Notes under the pieces: model-generated | The model's database searches: none | Told to the model about the DNA's origin: nothing | The model's input: the letters and a program-made list of their open reading frames with translations, nothing else | NCBI GenBank assembly: GCA_947490035.1 | Contig: CANLGS010000377.1 | Span: 1 to 5,155, forward strand | Source of the DNA: Gemmataceae bacterium | GTDB taxonomy: Bacteria > Planctomycetota > Planctomycetia > Gemmatales > Gemmataceae | DNA: 5,155 nt | Direction: 5' to 3' | Shown here: positions 1 to 5,155 of the stretch, piece after piece | Position numbering within the stretch: position 1 is the stretch's first letter | Layout: the number at the start of each line of letters is the position of its first letter | Position numbers and translations under genes: made by a program

Positions 1-693
1 CGCCGTGATTGTCCGGATACCGGCTTCGCCCAGGTCCACGAGCGCGTCGAGTTGCTTGCGCGAGAACGTGGCCTCTTCGCCGCCGGCCTGCACTTCGATG
101 AGCTTCCCGCTGCCGGTCATGACGAGGTTCATGTCCACGTCCGCGTCGCGGTCTTCGACGTACTCCAGATCAAGCCGCTCCTCGCCACCCACAAGCCCCA
201 CGCTCACGGCGGCGACGCTGTCCGTCAGCACTTCGGACACGGGCACGGTGAGCAACCCCTTGATAGAGTTGACGGCATCGACGACCGCGACGAACGCCCC
301 GGTGATGCTCGCGGTGCGCGTGCCGCCGTCGGCTTCGAGTACGTCGCAGTCGATCCAGAGCGTGCGCTCGCCGAGCTTGTCGAGGTTGACGACGGCCCGC
401 AAACTGCGGCCGATGAGACGTTGAATCTCGACCCCGCGGCCGTCGATCTTGCCGGCCTTGTCGCGCGCCTTTCGCGAGTGCGTGGACCCCGGCAACATGC
501 CGTATTCCGCGGTGAGCCAGCCCTTCCCTCTACCGGCAAGGAAGTCCGGCACCTTCGCTTCGACGCAGCAGGTACACAGCACGGTTGTGCGACCCATCTT
601 CACGAGCACCGACCCCGGCGCCGGCCGGGTGAAGGCTCGCGTGAAGCTTAGTTCGCGAAGCGCGGACGGGGAGCGGTCGTCGGGACGGGGCAT
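1..693 (-). CDS. rph: RNase PH (tRNA 3'-end phosphorolytic exoribonuclease), 3' end cut by window edge
   Basis: RNase PH trims nucleotides from the 3' ends of tRNA precursors and other RNAs in the cytoplasm, using phosphate and releasing nucleoside diphosphates. The ATG at 693 opens a frame of 231 codons with no stop before base 1. The family is usually about 238-255 residues, so only a short C-terminal tail is missing. Seen in the translation: an N-terminal MPRPDDRSPSALRELSFTR; GWLTAEYGMLPGSTHSR at about 58-74; GRGVEIQRLIGRSLRA at 85-100; CDVLEADGGTRTASITGA at about 116-133; DLEYVEDRDADVDMN at 175-189; and KLIEVQAGGEE at about 197-207. R86 and R126 lie in the motifs that bind phosphate in characterised RNase PH enzymes. 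The start follows the TAA of the preceding gene by only 4 nt and has no Shine-Dalgarno sequence, which suggests translational coupling. The identification is very secure. Confidence 0.97.
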   Translation of the reverse strand, partial: MPRPDDRSPSALRELSFTRAFTRPAPGSVLVKMGRTTVLCTCCVEAKVPDFLAGRGKGWLTAEYGMLPGSTHSRKARDKAGKIDGRGVEIQRLIGRSLRAVVNLDKLGERTLWIDCDVLEADGGTRTASITGAFVAVVDAVNSIKGLLTVPVSEVLTDSVAAVSVGLVGGEERLDLEYVEDRDADVDMNLVMTGSGKLIEVQAGGEEATFSRKQLDALVDLGEAGIRTITA

Positions 694-697
694 GAGG

Positions 698-1147
698 TTA
701 TCCGGCCGCGGTCGCGGGCGAGTGAGTCGCGAGTTGAGGGTCGAAGCCGAGCAACCGCCCGACGAGTTGGCGGGCGTGAAAGCCGATCGCGGTTTCTTTC
801 AGTTCGCCGGCTTCCCAGTATCCGACAGCCGGCGTTTGAAGGACTTCGCCGATGCCAGGGAAGATGCGTTGCAAGTCAGCAGCCGACGCGAGTTCGTCGA
901 TGTTGAACACGACGACCTGAACGCGACCATGCGCACCGTTCGCGACCGCTTCGTTCATCAAGTCGAGTAACCGAAGGTCGTAGTTCGACCACACGGCAAC
1001 GCCAACCACGAGTCGCGAGCCAGTGCCGTTGATGCCCGCGCGATCCGGCCACCACGCGAGCGCCGACTGCCGCACACGCTCGGTCAAAGTATTCGCCACC
1101 TGTGGGTCGCTCGAAGACAGGTCGCGGAAAGTTAAGGCTTGGTCCAT
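698..1147 (-). CDS. Thioredoxin-like fold protein lacking the CxxC motif (hypothetical, 149 aa)
   Basis: I do not recognise a named family. The pattern resembles a thioredoxin fold: a hydrophobic strand LVVGVAVW (about 46-53) running into a helix NYDLRLLDLMNEA (55-67), a second strand VQVVVFNIDE (76-85), then TPAVGYWEAGEL (105-116), where P106 sits where the fold's cis-proline would be. At the strand-helix junction, where thioredoxins carry WCxxC, this protein has W53-S-N-Y-D57, and there are no cysteines at all, so disulfide chemistry is not expected. There is no signal peptide or membrane segment. The ATG at 1147 is the only plausible start, because an in-frame stop lies at 1160-1162. The start overlaps the end of the broken methyltransferase-like gene by 16 bp, and the stop lies 4 nt before rph, so it probably belongs to one transcript with both. 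The coding call is fairly firm; the fold assignment is inference. Confidence 0.75.
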   Translation of the reverse strand: MDQALTFRDLSSSDPQVANTLTERVRQSALAWWPDRAGINGTGSRLVVGVAVWSNYDLRLLDLMNEAVANGAHGRVQVVVFNIDELASAADLQRIFPGIGEVLQTPAVGYWEAGELKETAIGFHARQLVGRLLGFDPQLATHSPATAAG

Positions 1148-1467
1148 TCCAGTACCCCGTCACGTATCCACTCACCGCCCGGCTTCAGGATACGGCGAAT
1201 CTCCGACGATTGCACCCCCAGCCCGAGCAGCGAGTTCATATCGACGGGCACGCTGTTGGTGTAGACACGATCAGCCGAGTGATCGGGAAAGGGCAGCGGC
1301 GCGTTCGGACAGATGATGAAGATGTAACCGTCAGCGACGAGTTATTGAAGCGTGCGGCCATCGCGACTGCACCGCCAATTCGGTGACAGTGCCCACGGAC
1401 CCTGCTGATTGATGACGCCGGGGATTTCACCTTCCCCGCCCAAGTTGATCTCAATTCGGCCGCTCAT
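1132..1467 (-). pseudogene. Short methyltransferase-like gene split by an in-frame TAA at codon 42
   Basis: From the ATG at 1467, one frame runs 111 codons to a TAA at 1134-1132, broken only by a TAA at 1344-1342. Codons 1-41 read MSGRIEINLGGEGEIPG and end RDGRTLQ. Codons 43-111 continue in the same frame with LVADGYIFIICP, LPFPDHSADRVYTNSVP (58-74) and SSEIRRILKPGGEW (87-100), ending EWTKP. The LPFPD-S-D-V and EIRRILKPGG elements are typical of the second half of class I SAM-dependent methyltransferase domains. The glycine-rich SAM-binding motif I is absent, so even an intact product would be a partial fold. A single C-to-T change (CAA glutamine to TAA) would explain the stop. A GAGGG sequence 6 nt upstream supports the start. 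The 3' end overlaps the next gene by 16 bp. It could be a recent pseudogene, a site of stop readthrough, or a base error. Confidence 0.72.
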
Positions 1468-1473
1468 CTTTCG

Positions 1474-1478
1474 CCCTC
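1474..1478 (-). promoter_or_regulatory. Shine-Dalgarno-like site for the methyltransferase-like gene
   Basis: GAGGG lies 6 nt before the ATG at 1467. It is the only clear ribosome binding site in the window: argB, argD, argF and rph lack one. It supports the 1467 start of a gene that is otherwise hard to see because of its internal stop codon. Confidence 0.5.
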
Positions 1479-1495
1479 GATACCCGAGGTCATCT

Positions 1496-1525
1496 CTTAT
1501 ATCGGCGACCGTCTATTGCGGCCAA
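1496..1525 (-). promoter_or_regulatory. Weak candidate promoter for the methyltransferase-like / thioredoxin-like / rph unit
   Basis: On the minus strand, TATAAG (1501-1496) resembles a -10 box, and TTGGCC (1525-1520) is a poor -35 match 18 bp upstream. The -10 lies 29 nt before the ATG at 1467. It sits downstream of the probable argF terminator, where a new promoter would be needed. The -10 is reasonable and the -35 is weak, so this is tentative. Confidence 0.3.
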
Positions 1526-1557
1526 ATCGCGGGGTTACGACAAGCAATCATCGTATG

Positions 1558-1600
1558 CCCCACCTGTCCCCTCCTGTCCCCACCCGTCCCCTCCTGTCCC
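1558..1600 (-). repeat. Four 10-bp G-rich tandem units with G-quadruplex potential
   Basis: On the plus strand, bases 1561-1600 are four consecutive 10-mers: CACCTGTCCC, CTCCTGTCCC, CACCCGTCCC, CTCCTGTCCC. They form a 20-bp unit repeated twice with one mismatch. Together with the CCCC at 1558-1561, the minus strand carries five runs of three or more G separated by 6-nt linkers (ACAGGA, ACGGGT, ACAGGT). This fits the usual G3+ N1-7 quadruplex pattern. The G-rich strand is the RNA-like strand for the flanking genes. The repeat lies between the argF terminator and the next gene's candidate promoter. Its function is unknown. Confidence 0.75.
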
Positions 1601-1624
1601 AGGCGCACGATTGAATCATTTCAC

Positions 1625-1653
1625 AAAAAACATTTCAGGCGAGGAACGCCTAA
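1625..1653 (-). terminator. Probable intrinsic terminator after argF
   Basis: On the minus strand, TTAGGCG (1653-1647) pairs with CGCCTGA (1641-1635) around a 5-nt loop, with one G-T wobble in the 7-bp stem. A run of six T follows at 1630-1625, starting 4 nt after the stem. The hairpin begins 17 nt after the argF stop, which is the expected position. The stem is short and the T-run is slightly displaced, so termination may be partial. Confidence 0.5.
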
Positions 1654-1670
1654 GTGTCCAATCACCAGTG

Positions 1671-2582
1671 TCACTTCAGCAACCACTCCAGCACGGCTTT
1701 CTGGGCGTGCATGCGGTTGCCGGCTTGCTGGAACGCGGCGCACGCGGGGCCGTCCATCACGTCGTCGGTGATCTCCTCGCCGCGGTGCGCCGGGAGGCAG
1801 TGCAGCACCTTACATTGTGGCGATGCCTTTGAAAGAAGTTCCGCGTTCACCTGGAACGGGGCGAACCGCTTCAGGCGCTCTTCGCGTTCGGCCTCCTGGC
1901 CCATGCTGGTCCACACGTCGGTGTAGATCACGTCCGCGCCCTTCACCGCCGTGAACGGGTCGTTGATCTCTCGCGGGAAGTCCGGCGACACCTTCGCGAC
2001 GTACTCCGCTTTAAACTTGTCGTCGAAGCCGTACCCGAATGGACACGCGAGCACGAACCGCATTCCGAGTTTGCCGCAGCCGACCGCGAGCGAGCGAGCG
2101 ACGTTGTTGCCGTCGCCCACGAACGCCACCGTGCGCCCGGTTTCGGCGCCGAAGAGTTCGCGCACGGTCAGCACGTCGGCCAGTCCCTGGCACGGGTGCG
2201 ACCAGTCCGACAGCCCGTTGATGATCGGGATGCCGCTCACCTTCGCGATGCCGTCGAGCGTCTCGTGCTTGTACACGCGCAGCACGAGCGCGTCGAGGTA
2301 CTGCGAGATGGTGCGCGCGAAGTCCGCAAGGCTCTCGCGCCAGCCCAGACCGACCTCGTTACCGGGCAGGTAGAGGCTGGTGCCGCCGAGTTGCGCGATA
2401 CCGGCTTCAAAGCTGACACGCGTGCGCAGCGACGGCTTCTCGAACACAAGTCCTACTACACGCCCGTTCAGGATGCGCGACGGGATGCGCCGGGCGTGAG
2501 CGTCCTTGAGCCGCGCTGCTTCCGCGAGCAGGTGGTTCAACTCGTCGGCCGCCAGGTCGATCAGGTTCAGGAAATGCTTCAT
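1671..2582 (-). CDS. argF: Ornithine carbamoyltransferase
   Basis: It transfers the carbamoyl group from carbamoyl phosphate to ornithine, giving citrulline and phosphate, in cytoplasmic arginine synthesis. The protein has 303 residues, normal for the family. Motifs in order: carbamoyl-phosphate loop FEKPSLRTRVSFE (47-59, with SLRTR at 51-55); WSHPCQGLADVLT (127-139, HPCQ at 129-132); VGDGNNVARS (155-164); the ornithine-binding DVWTSMG (222-228); and HCLPAHRGEEITDDVMDG (261-278). The SMG loop and the HCLP motif favour ornithine over acetyl- or succinylornithine as substrate. The phosphate loop is PSLRTR rather than the commoner S-STRTR. That form also resembles the loop of acetyl- and succinylornithine transcarbamylases, so substrate preference rests on the other motifs. 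The ATG at 2582 starts directly with the conserved KHFLNLIDL and has no Shine-Dalgarno sequence. It lies 89 bp after argD, with a large hairpin in the gap, and is the last gene of the arg cluster. Confidence 0.96.
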   Translation of the reverse strand: MKHFLNLIDLAADELNHLLAEAARLKDAHARRIPSRILNGRVVGLVFEKPSLRTRVSFEAGIAQLGGTSLYLPGNEVGLGWRESLADFARTISQYLDALVLRVYKHETLDGIAKVSGIPIINGLSDWSHPCQGLADVLTVRELFGAETGRTVAFVGDGNNVARSLAVGCGKLGMRFVLACPFGYGFDDKFKAEYVAKVSPDFPREINDPFTAVKGADVIYTDVWTSMGQEAEREERLKRFAPFQVNAELLSKASPQCKVLHCLPAHRGEEITDDVMDGPACAAFQQAGNRMHAQKAVLEWLLK

Positions 2583-2590
2583 ATCGGACC

Positions 2591-2667
2591 GTCGTAAAGT
2601 CGTAAGGTCGAAAGTCGTAAAGTCGAAGACCGAAGCCGTGCAAGTCTTCGACTTTACGACTTTCGAC
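2591..2667. repeat. Perfect 24-bp inverted repeat made of GTCG-type short units, between argD and argF
   Basis: Bases 2607-2630 are the exact reverse complement of 2644-2667, with a 13-nt loop (2631-2643). The left arm continues a run of short direct repeats: GTCGTAAA (2591), GTCGTAAG (2599), GTCGAAA (2607), GTCGTAAA (2614), GTCGAAG (2622). In the arg transcript the hairpin begins 4 nt after the argD stop and ends 24 nt before the argF ATG. No T-run follows it, so it does not look like a simple intrinsic terminator. It could affect RNA stability, processing, or the argD-to-argF expression ratio. Its low-complexity units suggest a dispersed intergenic repeat family, which I cannot test from this window. 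Confidence 0.9.
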
Positions 2668-2671
2668 TGCC

Positions 2672-3880
2672 CTAAGGACGGAGGTTGAGCAACACGTCGG
2701 CGATGATGTCGCAGCCGTCGTCGAGTTGCTCGTCGGACAGCGTGAGCGCCGGGAGCAGTCGCAACACGGTCTGGTGCGTGCAGTTGATGAGCAGCCCCTT
2801 TTCGAGACAGCCGTGCACGACCGCCGCGCCCTCGACACTAAGTTCCACGCCGATCATCGCGCCCTTCACGCGAACCTCCGTGACGAGCGGGCACTTCTCC
2901 TTTAACATCTGGAACCGCTGTTGGAACCGCTCGCCGATCTGAACGGCTCGTTCCAGAAGTCCGTCCTGCTCGATGGTTTCGATGGTGGCGAGCGCGGCCC
3001 GCGCCGCGAGCGGGTTGCCACCGAAGGTCGCGGCGTGCGTGCCGGGCTTCAGCTTCTCGGCCACTTCCGGCCGCGCCACCAGCGCGCCCATCGCGACGCC
3101 ACCGGCCAGGGCTTTCGCGAGCGTGACGATGTCCGGCTTGATGTTCCAGTGCTGGTGCGCGTACCACTTCCCGGTGCGGCCCATCCCGGTTTGCACCTCG
3201 TCGAGGATGAGCAGCAGGCCGTGCTTGTCGCACAGCTCGCGCAGCCCTTCGAGGAAGCCCGGCGGGGACAGGTGTACGCCGCCTTCGCCCTGAATCGGCT
3301 CCAGCATGATCGCGCACGTTTCGCTATCGACGGCTTTCGCGACGCTATCGAGGTCGCCGAAGTGCGCGTAGTTGAAGCCCGGCAGCATCGGCTCGACGCC
3401 GACGTGGTACTTCGGCTGTGCGGTCGCGGTGAGCGACCCCATCGTGCGGCCGTGGAAACTGCCCGTCAGCGTGACGATCTTGTACTTGTTCTTCGGCTTA
3501 CCGTTGAGGCGCGCCAACTTGATCGCGGCCTCGTTCGCCTCGGTGCCGCTGTTGCAAAAGAAGCTGATGCCGCCGAAGTCGGTGCGCTCGCCGAGCGCCT
3601 GACCGAGCAGCGCCTGCGGTTCGGTGTACCACGTGTTCGGAACGTGGATGAGCGTCGCCACCTGCTCCTGAACGGCCTGCACCACGCGCGGCGGGCAGTG
3701 GCCGAGAATCCCACAGCCCCAGCCGGGGAAGAAGTCGAGGTAGCGGTTGCCCTCCGCGTCCCACACCCACGAGCCGCTGCCGCGGACGAGCGCCACCGGG
3801 TAGCGCGTGTAGTTCGCGGTCAGGTGCTTCTTCGCCAGGCTGATGATCTGGTCGCTTGAAAGCAGTTCGGTTGTCGTCAT
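2672..3880 (-). CDS. argD: Acetylornithine aminotransferase (PLP-dependent class III)
   Basis: It transfers an amino group from glutamate to N-acetylglutamate semialdehyde, giving N-acetylornithine. Many homologues also act on succinyldiaminopimelate for lysine synthesis. From the ATG at 3880 it has 402 residues, typical of ArgD. Motifs: FFPGWGCGILGH (50-61); CNSGTEANEAAIKLAR (109-124, binding the cofactor phosphate); SFHGRTMGSL (141-150); MLEPIQGEGG (192-201); LILDEVQTGMGRTGK (224-238, D227 near the pyridine nitrogen); IVTLAKALAGG (251-261, K256 as the Schiff-base lysine); and THAATFGGNP (281-290). A longer form from GTG at 3940 would add 20 residues (beginning with TLAFGLRLTRP) and overlap the argB stop by 4 bp. 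I prefer 3880 because MTTTELLSSDQ reads like a normal ArgD N-terminus and the added stretch does not, but the overlap makes the GTG possible. It is the middle gene of the argB-argD-argF cluster. Confidence 0.95.
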   Translation of the reverse strand: MTTTELLSSDQIISLAKKHLTANYTRYPVALVRGSGSWVWDAEGNRYLDFFPGWGCGILGHCPPRVVQAVQEQVATLIHVPNTWYTEPQALLGQALGERTDFGGISFFCNSGTEANEAAIKLARLNGKPKNKYKIVTLTGSFHGRTMGSLTATAQPKYHVGVEPMLPGFNYAHFGDLDSVAKAVDSETCAIMLEPIQGEGGVHLSPPGFLEGLRELCDKHGLLLILDEVQTGMGRTGKWYAHQHWNIKPDIVTLAKALAGGVAMGALVARPEVAEKLKPGTHAATFGGNPLAARAALATIETIEQDGLLERAVQIGERFQQRFQMLKEKCPLVTEVRVKGAMIGVELSVEGAAVVHGCLEKGLLINCTHQTVLRLLPALTLSDEQLDDGCDIIADVLLNLRP

Positions 3881-3936
3881 TTCAGAGGTTGGGAATGGGA
3901 AAAGGGGTCTTGTTAGCCGCAAGCCGAAGGCGAGCG

Positions 3937-4800
3937 TCACCGCACAATGGCGGTGCCTTTGAACGTGTCGTGGAGGAACACGTCGAGCAGCGAGAACGGC
4001 ACGCGGCCGTCGAGGATGAGGGCAGACTTCGCGCCGGCTTCGAGCGCCTCAAAACAGGCTTCGACCTTCGGCACCATGCCGCCGTCGATGACGCCGCGGG
4101 CGATGAGGTCGCGCGCTTCGCGTTCGGTGAGAGAGGGGATGAGCGAGTTGGGGTTCGCGCGGTCGCGCAACACGCCCGGCGTGTCGGTGAGGAAGATGAC
4201 CTTGTCCGCGCCGAGTGCGCCGGCCACCGCCGACGCAGCGGTGTCCGCGTTCACGTTCAGCCAGCCGCCGTCGGCGTCTCGAGCGAGCGACGGGACGATG
4301 GGCACCAGGCCCGCGTCGAACATCTCCCGAAAGCTGCCCAGGAGAACTGTCGTCACGATCCCGACGCGGCCGAGGTCGATCGGTTCGAGGTCGAGGCCGG
4401 GGAGCATCAACCGGTCGCCGAGTAGCGCGCCCGGAAACGGGAACCCGTCCCCGCCGAGTGCCTTGAGCCGCGCGTACAGGGTGGGGGCGATCTCGTCCTT
4501 CAGTACGCGGACGACGATCTCGAGCGTGGCGTCGTCGGTGTAGCGGCGGCCGGCGACCTTCCGCGGGGTGATGCCGGCTTCGGCCATCGCGCGGTCGATC
4601 GGCTTGCCGCCGCCGTGGACGAGAACGACCGGAATGCGGAGTTGGTTGAGGGTAGCGACCGAGCGGAGGCAGGCGTCGGTCGCGGCCGGGTCTTCCATCG
4701 CGCTGCCGCCGAGCTTCACCACCACCGGCCGTTCGCGGAAGGCGCGGAGCCTCTCGACTGCGGCGGCGAACGCTTCGGCGGTGAGCGGCGGGTCGGCCAT
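3937..4800 (-). CDS. argB: N-acetylglutamate kinase
   Basis: It phosphorylates N-acetyl-L-glutamate with ATP, the second step of arginine synthesis and often the feedback-controlled one. The protein has 287 residues. Motifs in order: VVVKLGGSAM (26-35, K29 and the glycines contact ATP phosphates); LVHGGGKPIDRAM (60-72); GRRYTDD (84-90, where R86 matches the substrate-binding arginine); LNVNADTAASAVAGAL (181-196, binding acetylglutamate); FLTDTPGV (203-210); and GGMVPKVEACFEAL (240-253, with K245). About 25 residues, predicted mostly helical, precede the kinase core. Kinases inhibited by arginine carry such an N-terminal helix, while the 258-residue E. coli enzyme does not, so feedback inhibition by arginine is likely but inferred. 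The ATG at 4800 has no clear Shine-Dalgarno sequence; a promoter lies 48-76 bp upstream. Its TGA at 3939-3937 lies within the alternative argD start. Confidence 0.96.
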   Translation of the reverse strand: MADPPLTAEAFAAAVERLRAFRERPVVVKLGGSAMEDPAATDACLRSVATLNQLRIPVVLVHGGGKPIDRAMAEAGITPRKVAGRRYTDDATLEIVVRVLKDEIAPTLYARLKALGGDGFPFPGALLGDRLMLPGLDLEPIDLGRVGIVTTVLLGSFREMFDAGLVPIVPSLARDADGGWLNVNADTAASAVAGALGADKVIFLTDTPGVLRDRANPNSLIPSLTEREARDLIARGVIDGGMVPKVEACFEALEAGAKSALILDGRVPFSLLDVFLHDTFKGTAIVR

Positions 4801-4847
4801 CAGTGGCGATCCCAGATTTGCGCAACTGCTTGAGAAACGAAAAATCC

Positions 4848-4876
4848 ACTGTATGCGCGCGCGGGAGTAACGTCAA
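4848..4876 (-). promoter_or_regulatory. Candidate sigma70-type promoter of the argB-argD-argF cluster
   Basis: On the minus strand, TTGACG (4876-4871, 5 of 6 bases of the -35 consensus) is separated by exactly 17 bp from TACAGT (4853-4848, 4 of 6 bases of the -10 consensus). Transcription would begin near 4841 and leave a leader of about 40 nt before the argB ATG. The position and spacing are right. No paired ARG-box operator is visible; there is only a single TGAAT half-site upstream of the -35. Confidence 0.6.
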
Positions 4877-4905
4877 CGCCTCACGAAAGATTCATCGCCA
4901 ACGCA

Positions 4906-5025
4906 CACAGGGCTTCCGCCCTGTGCTACAGACGACGGCCCCTCCGGGGCGAAGAGAAACGCCCTGTCACCTTCTGTCTTTCGCCCGGAGGGCCGGCGTT
5001 TGTAGCACAGGGCGGAAGCCCTGTG
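4906..5025. repeat. REPIN-like element: two inverted REP-type hairpins with GTAG tetranucleotides
   Basis: Bases 4906-4930 are the exact reverse complement of 5001-5025. Each arm is itself a hairpin: CACAGGGC pairs with GCCCTGTG around a 4-nt loop (4906-4925 and 5006-5025). Each hairpin is preceded on its inner side by GTAG (5002-5005 on plus, 4929-4926 on minus). This is the layout of REP sequences mobilised by REP-associated tyrosine (RAYT) transposases, and two inverted REPs make a REPIN. The 70-bp centre has further matching arms with small bulges (about 4938-4953 against 4979-4992), so the whole 120 bp can fold into one long stem. It starts 10 nt after the stop of the partial gene at 5036, a usual place for REPs. 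No RAYT gene is present in this window. Confidence 0.8.
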
Positions 5026-5035
5026 CCCCCATCGG

Positions 5036-5155
5036 TCACTTCACCGGCTTGGCGTAGTCGCCGCGCATGAAGCCGCTGTCCGCGGGCGGGTCGTAGCGGA
5101 TGTCGAGGTCCGGCGTTTCCAGCCGCTTCGACTCCTTCACGCGCGATTCGAGCGC
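5036..5155 (-). CDS. C-terminal 39 codons of an unidentified protein (5' end outside window)
   Basis: A frame open from the right edge of the window ends at TGA 5038-5036. The visible tail begins ALESRVKESKRLETPDLDI and ends in MRGDYAKPVK. It is highly charged, with a short helix-like LESRVKESKRLE stretch and then a DIRYDPP segment. Codon use is GC-rich at third positions, like the neighbouring genes, which supports real coding. I cannot recognise the family from this tail. It lies upstream of argB in the same direction but is separated by a 235-bp gap containing the REPIN-like hairpins and a new promoter, so it is probably not part of the arg operon. Confidence 0.7.
   Translation of the reverse strand, partial: ALESRVKESKRLETPDLDIRYDPPADSGFMRGDYAKPVK

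Noticed and set aside
52..651. Plus-strand open frame of 199 codons opposite rph
   Set aside because: It has no recognisable motifs; the minus strand encodes a clear RNase PH across the same bases.
1236..1454. 72-codon minus-strand frame in the methyltransferase-like region
   Set aside because: Its residues are low-complexity (S, R, T) with no motif; the frame from 1467 gives methyltransferase-like motifs and has a ribosome binding site.
1409..1926. Plus-strand frames (1409-1771, 1654-1926) across the argF-downstream gap
   Set aside because: They run through the G-rich tandem repeat, the terminator and the antisense of argF with no protein motif; they are probably chance open frames.
2591..2667. 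Possible CRISPR array from the GTCG-type repeats
   Set aside because: The units are only 7-8 bp with no spacers between them; this is a short tandem and inverted repeat, not a CRISPR.
2921..3859. Long plus-strand open frame (312 codons) opposite argD
   Set aside because: It is a shadow of argD caused by high GC; the translation is rich in R, A and V with no family motifs, while the opposite strand carries all ArgD motifs.
4818..4825. 8-bp palindrome TTGCGCAA in the argB leader
   Set aside because: It is too short and common in GC-rich DNA to call an operator without other evidence.
4049..4876. 275-codon minus-strand frame overlapping argB in another frame
   Set aside because: It is extremely arginine-rich and without motifs; it lies over the conserved argB frame and is an out-of-frame shadow.
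4881..4900. TGAAT half-site resembling an ArgR ARG box upstream of the argB -35
   Set aside because: Only one half is present with no palindromic partner at the right spacing, so an operator cannot be supported.

Overview
The window looks like part of a chromosome from a GC-rich bacterium, most likely a planctomycete of the Gemmata group. This placement is an inference. It rests on the high GC, the mostly missing Shine-Dalgarno sequences, the Planctomycetes-like sequences of ArgF, ArgB and ArgD, and the types of intergenic repeat; no marker gene settles it. Every gene I can support lies on the minus strand, so transcription runs from high to low coordinates.

In transcription order: (1) 5036-5155 is the last 39 codons of an unrecognised gene. 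(2) 4801-5035 is intergenic. It holds a two-armed REP/REPIN-like palindrome (4906-5025) just after that gene's stop, then a good sigma70-type promoter (4848-4876) facing the arginine genes. (3) 1671-4800 is an argB-argD-argF cluster: N-acetylglutamate kinase, acetylornithine aminotransferase and ornithine carbamoyltransferase, three steps from N-acetylglutamate towards citrulline. argB and argD are tightly joined. A perfect 24-bp inverted repeat built from short GTCG-type units sits in the 89-bp argD-argF gap. (4) 1468-1670 holds a probable argF terminator, four 10-bp G-rich tandem units with quadruplex potential, and a weak promoter candidate. (5) 1-1467 is a compact second unit: a short methyltransferase-like gene broken by one in-frame TAA, a thioredoxin-like protein without a CxxC motif that overlaps it by 16 bp, and rph (RNase PH), which starts 4 nt after that and runs off the left edge.

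The arginine genes and rph are ordinary housekeeping genes. The parts worth a second look are the nonsense-split methyltransferase-like gene and its overlapping CxxC-less partner, the REPIN-like element with GTAG tetranucleotides, the long hairpin inside the arg operon, and the G-rich tandem repeat. I found no tRNA, rRNA, CRISPR array or transposase, and no convincing new multi-gene system.
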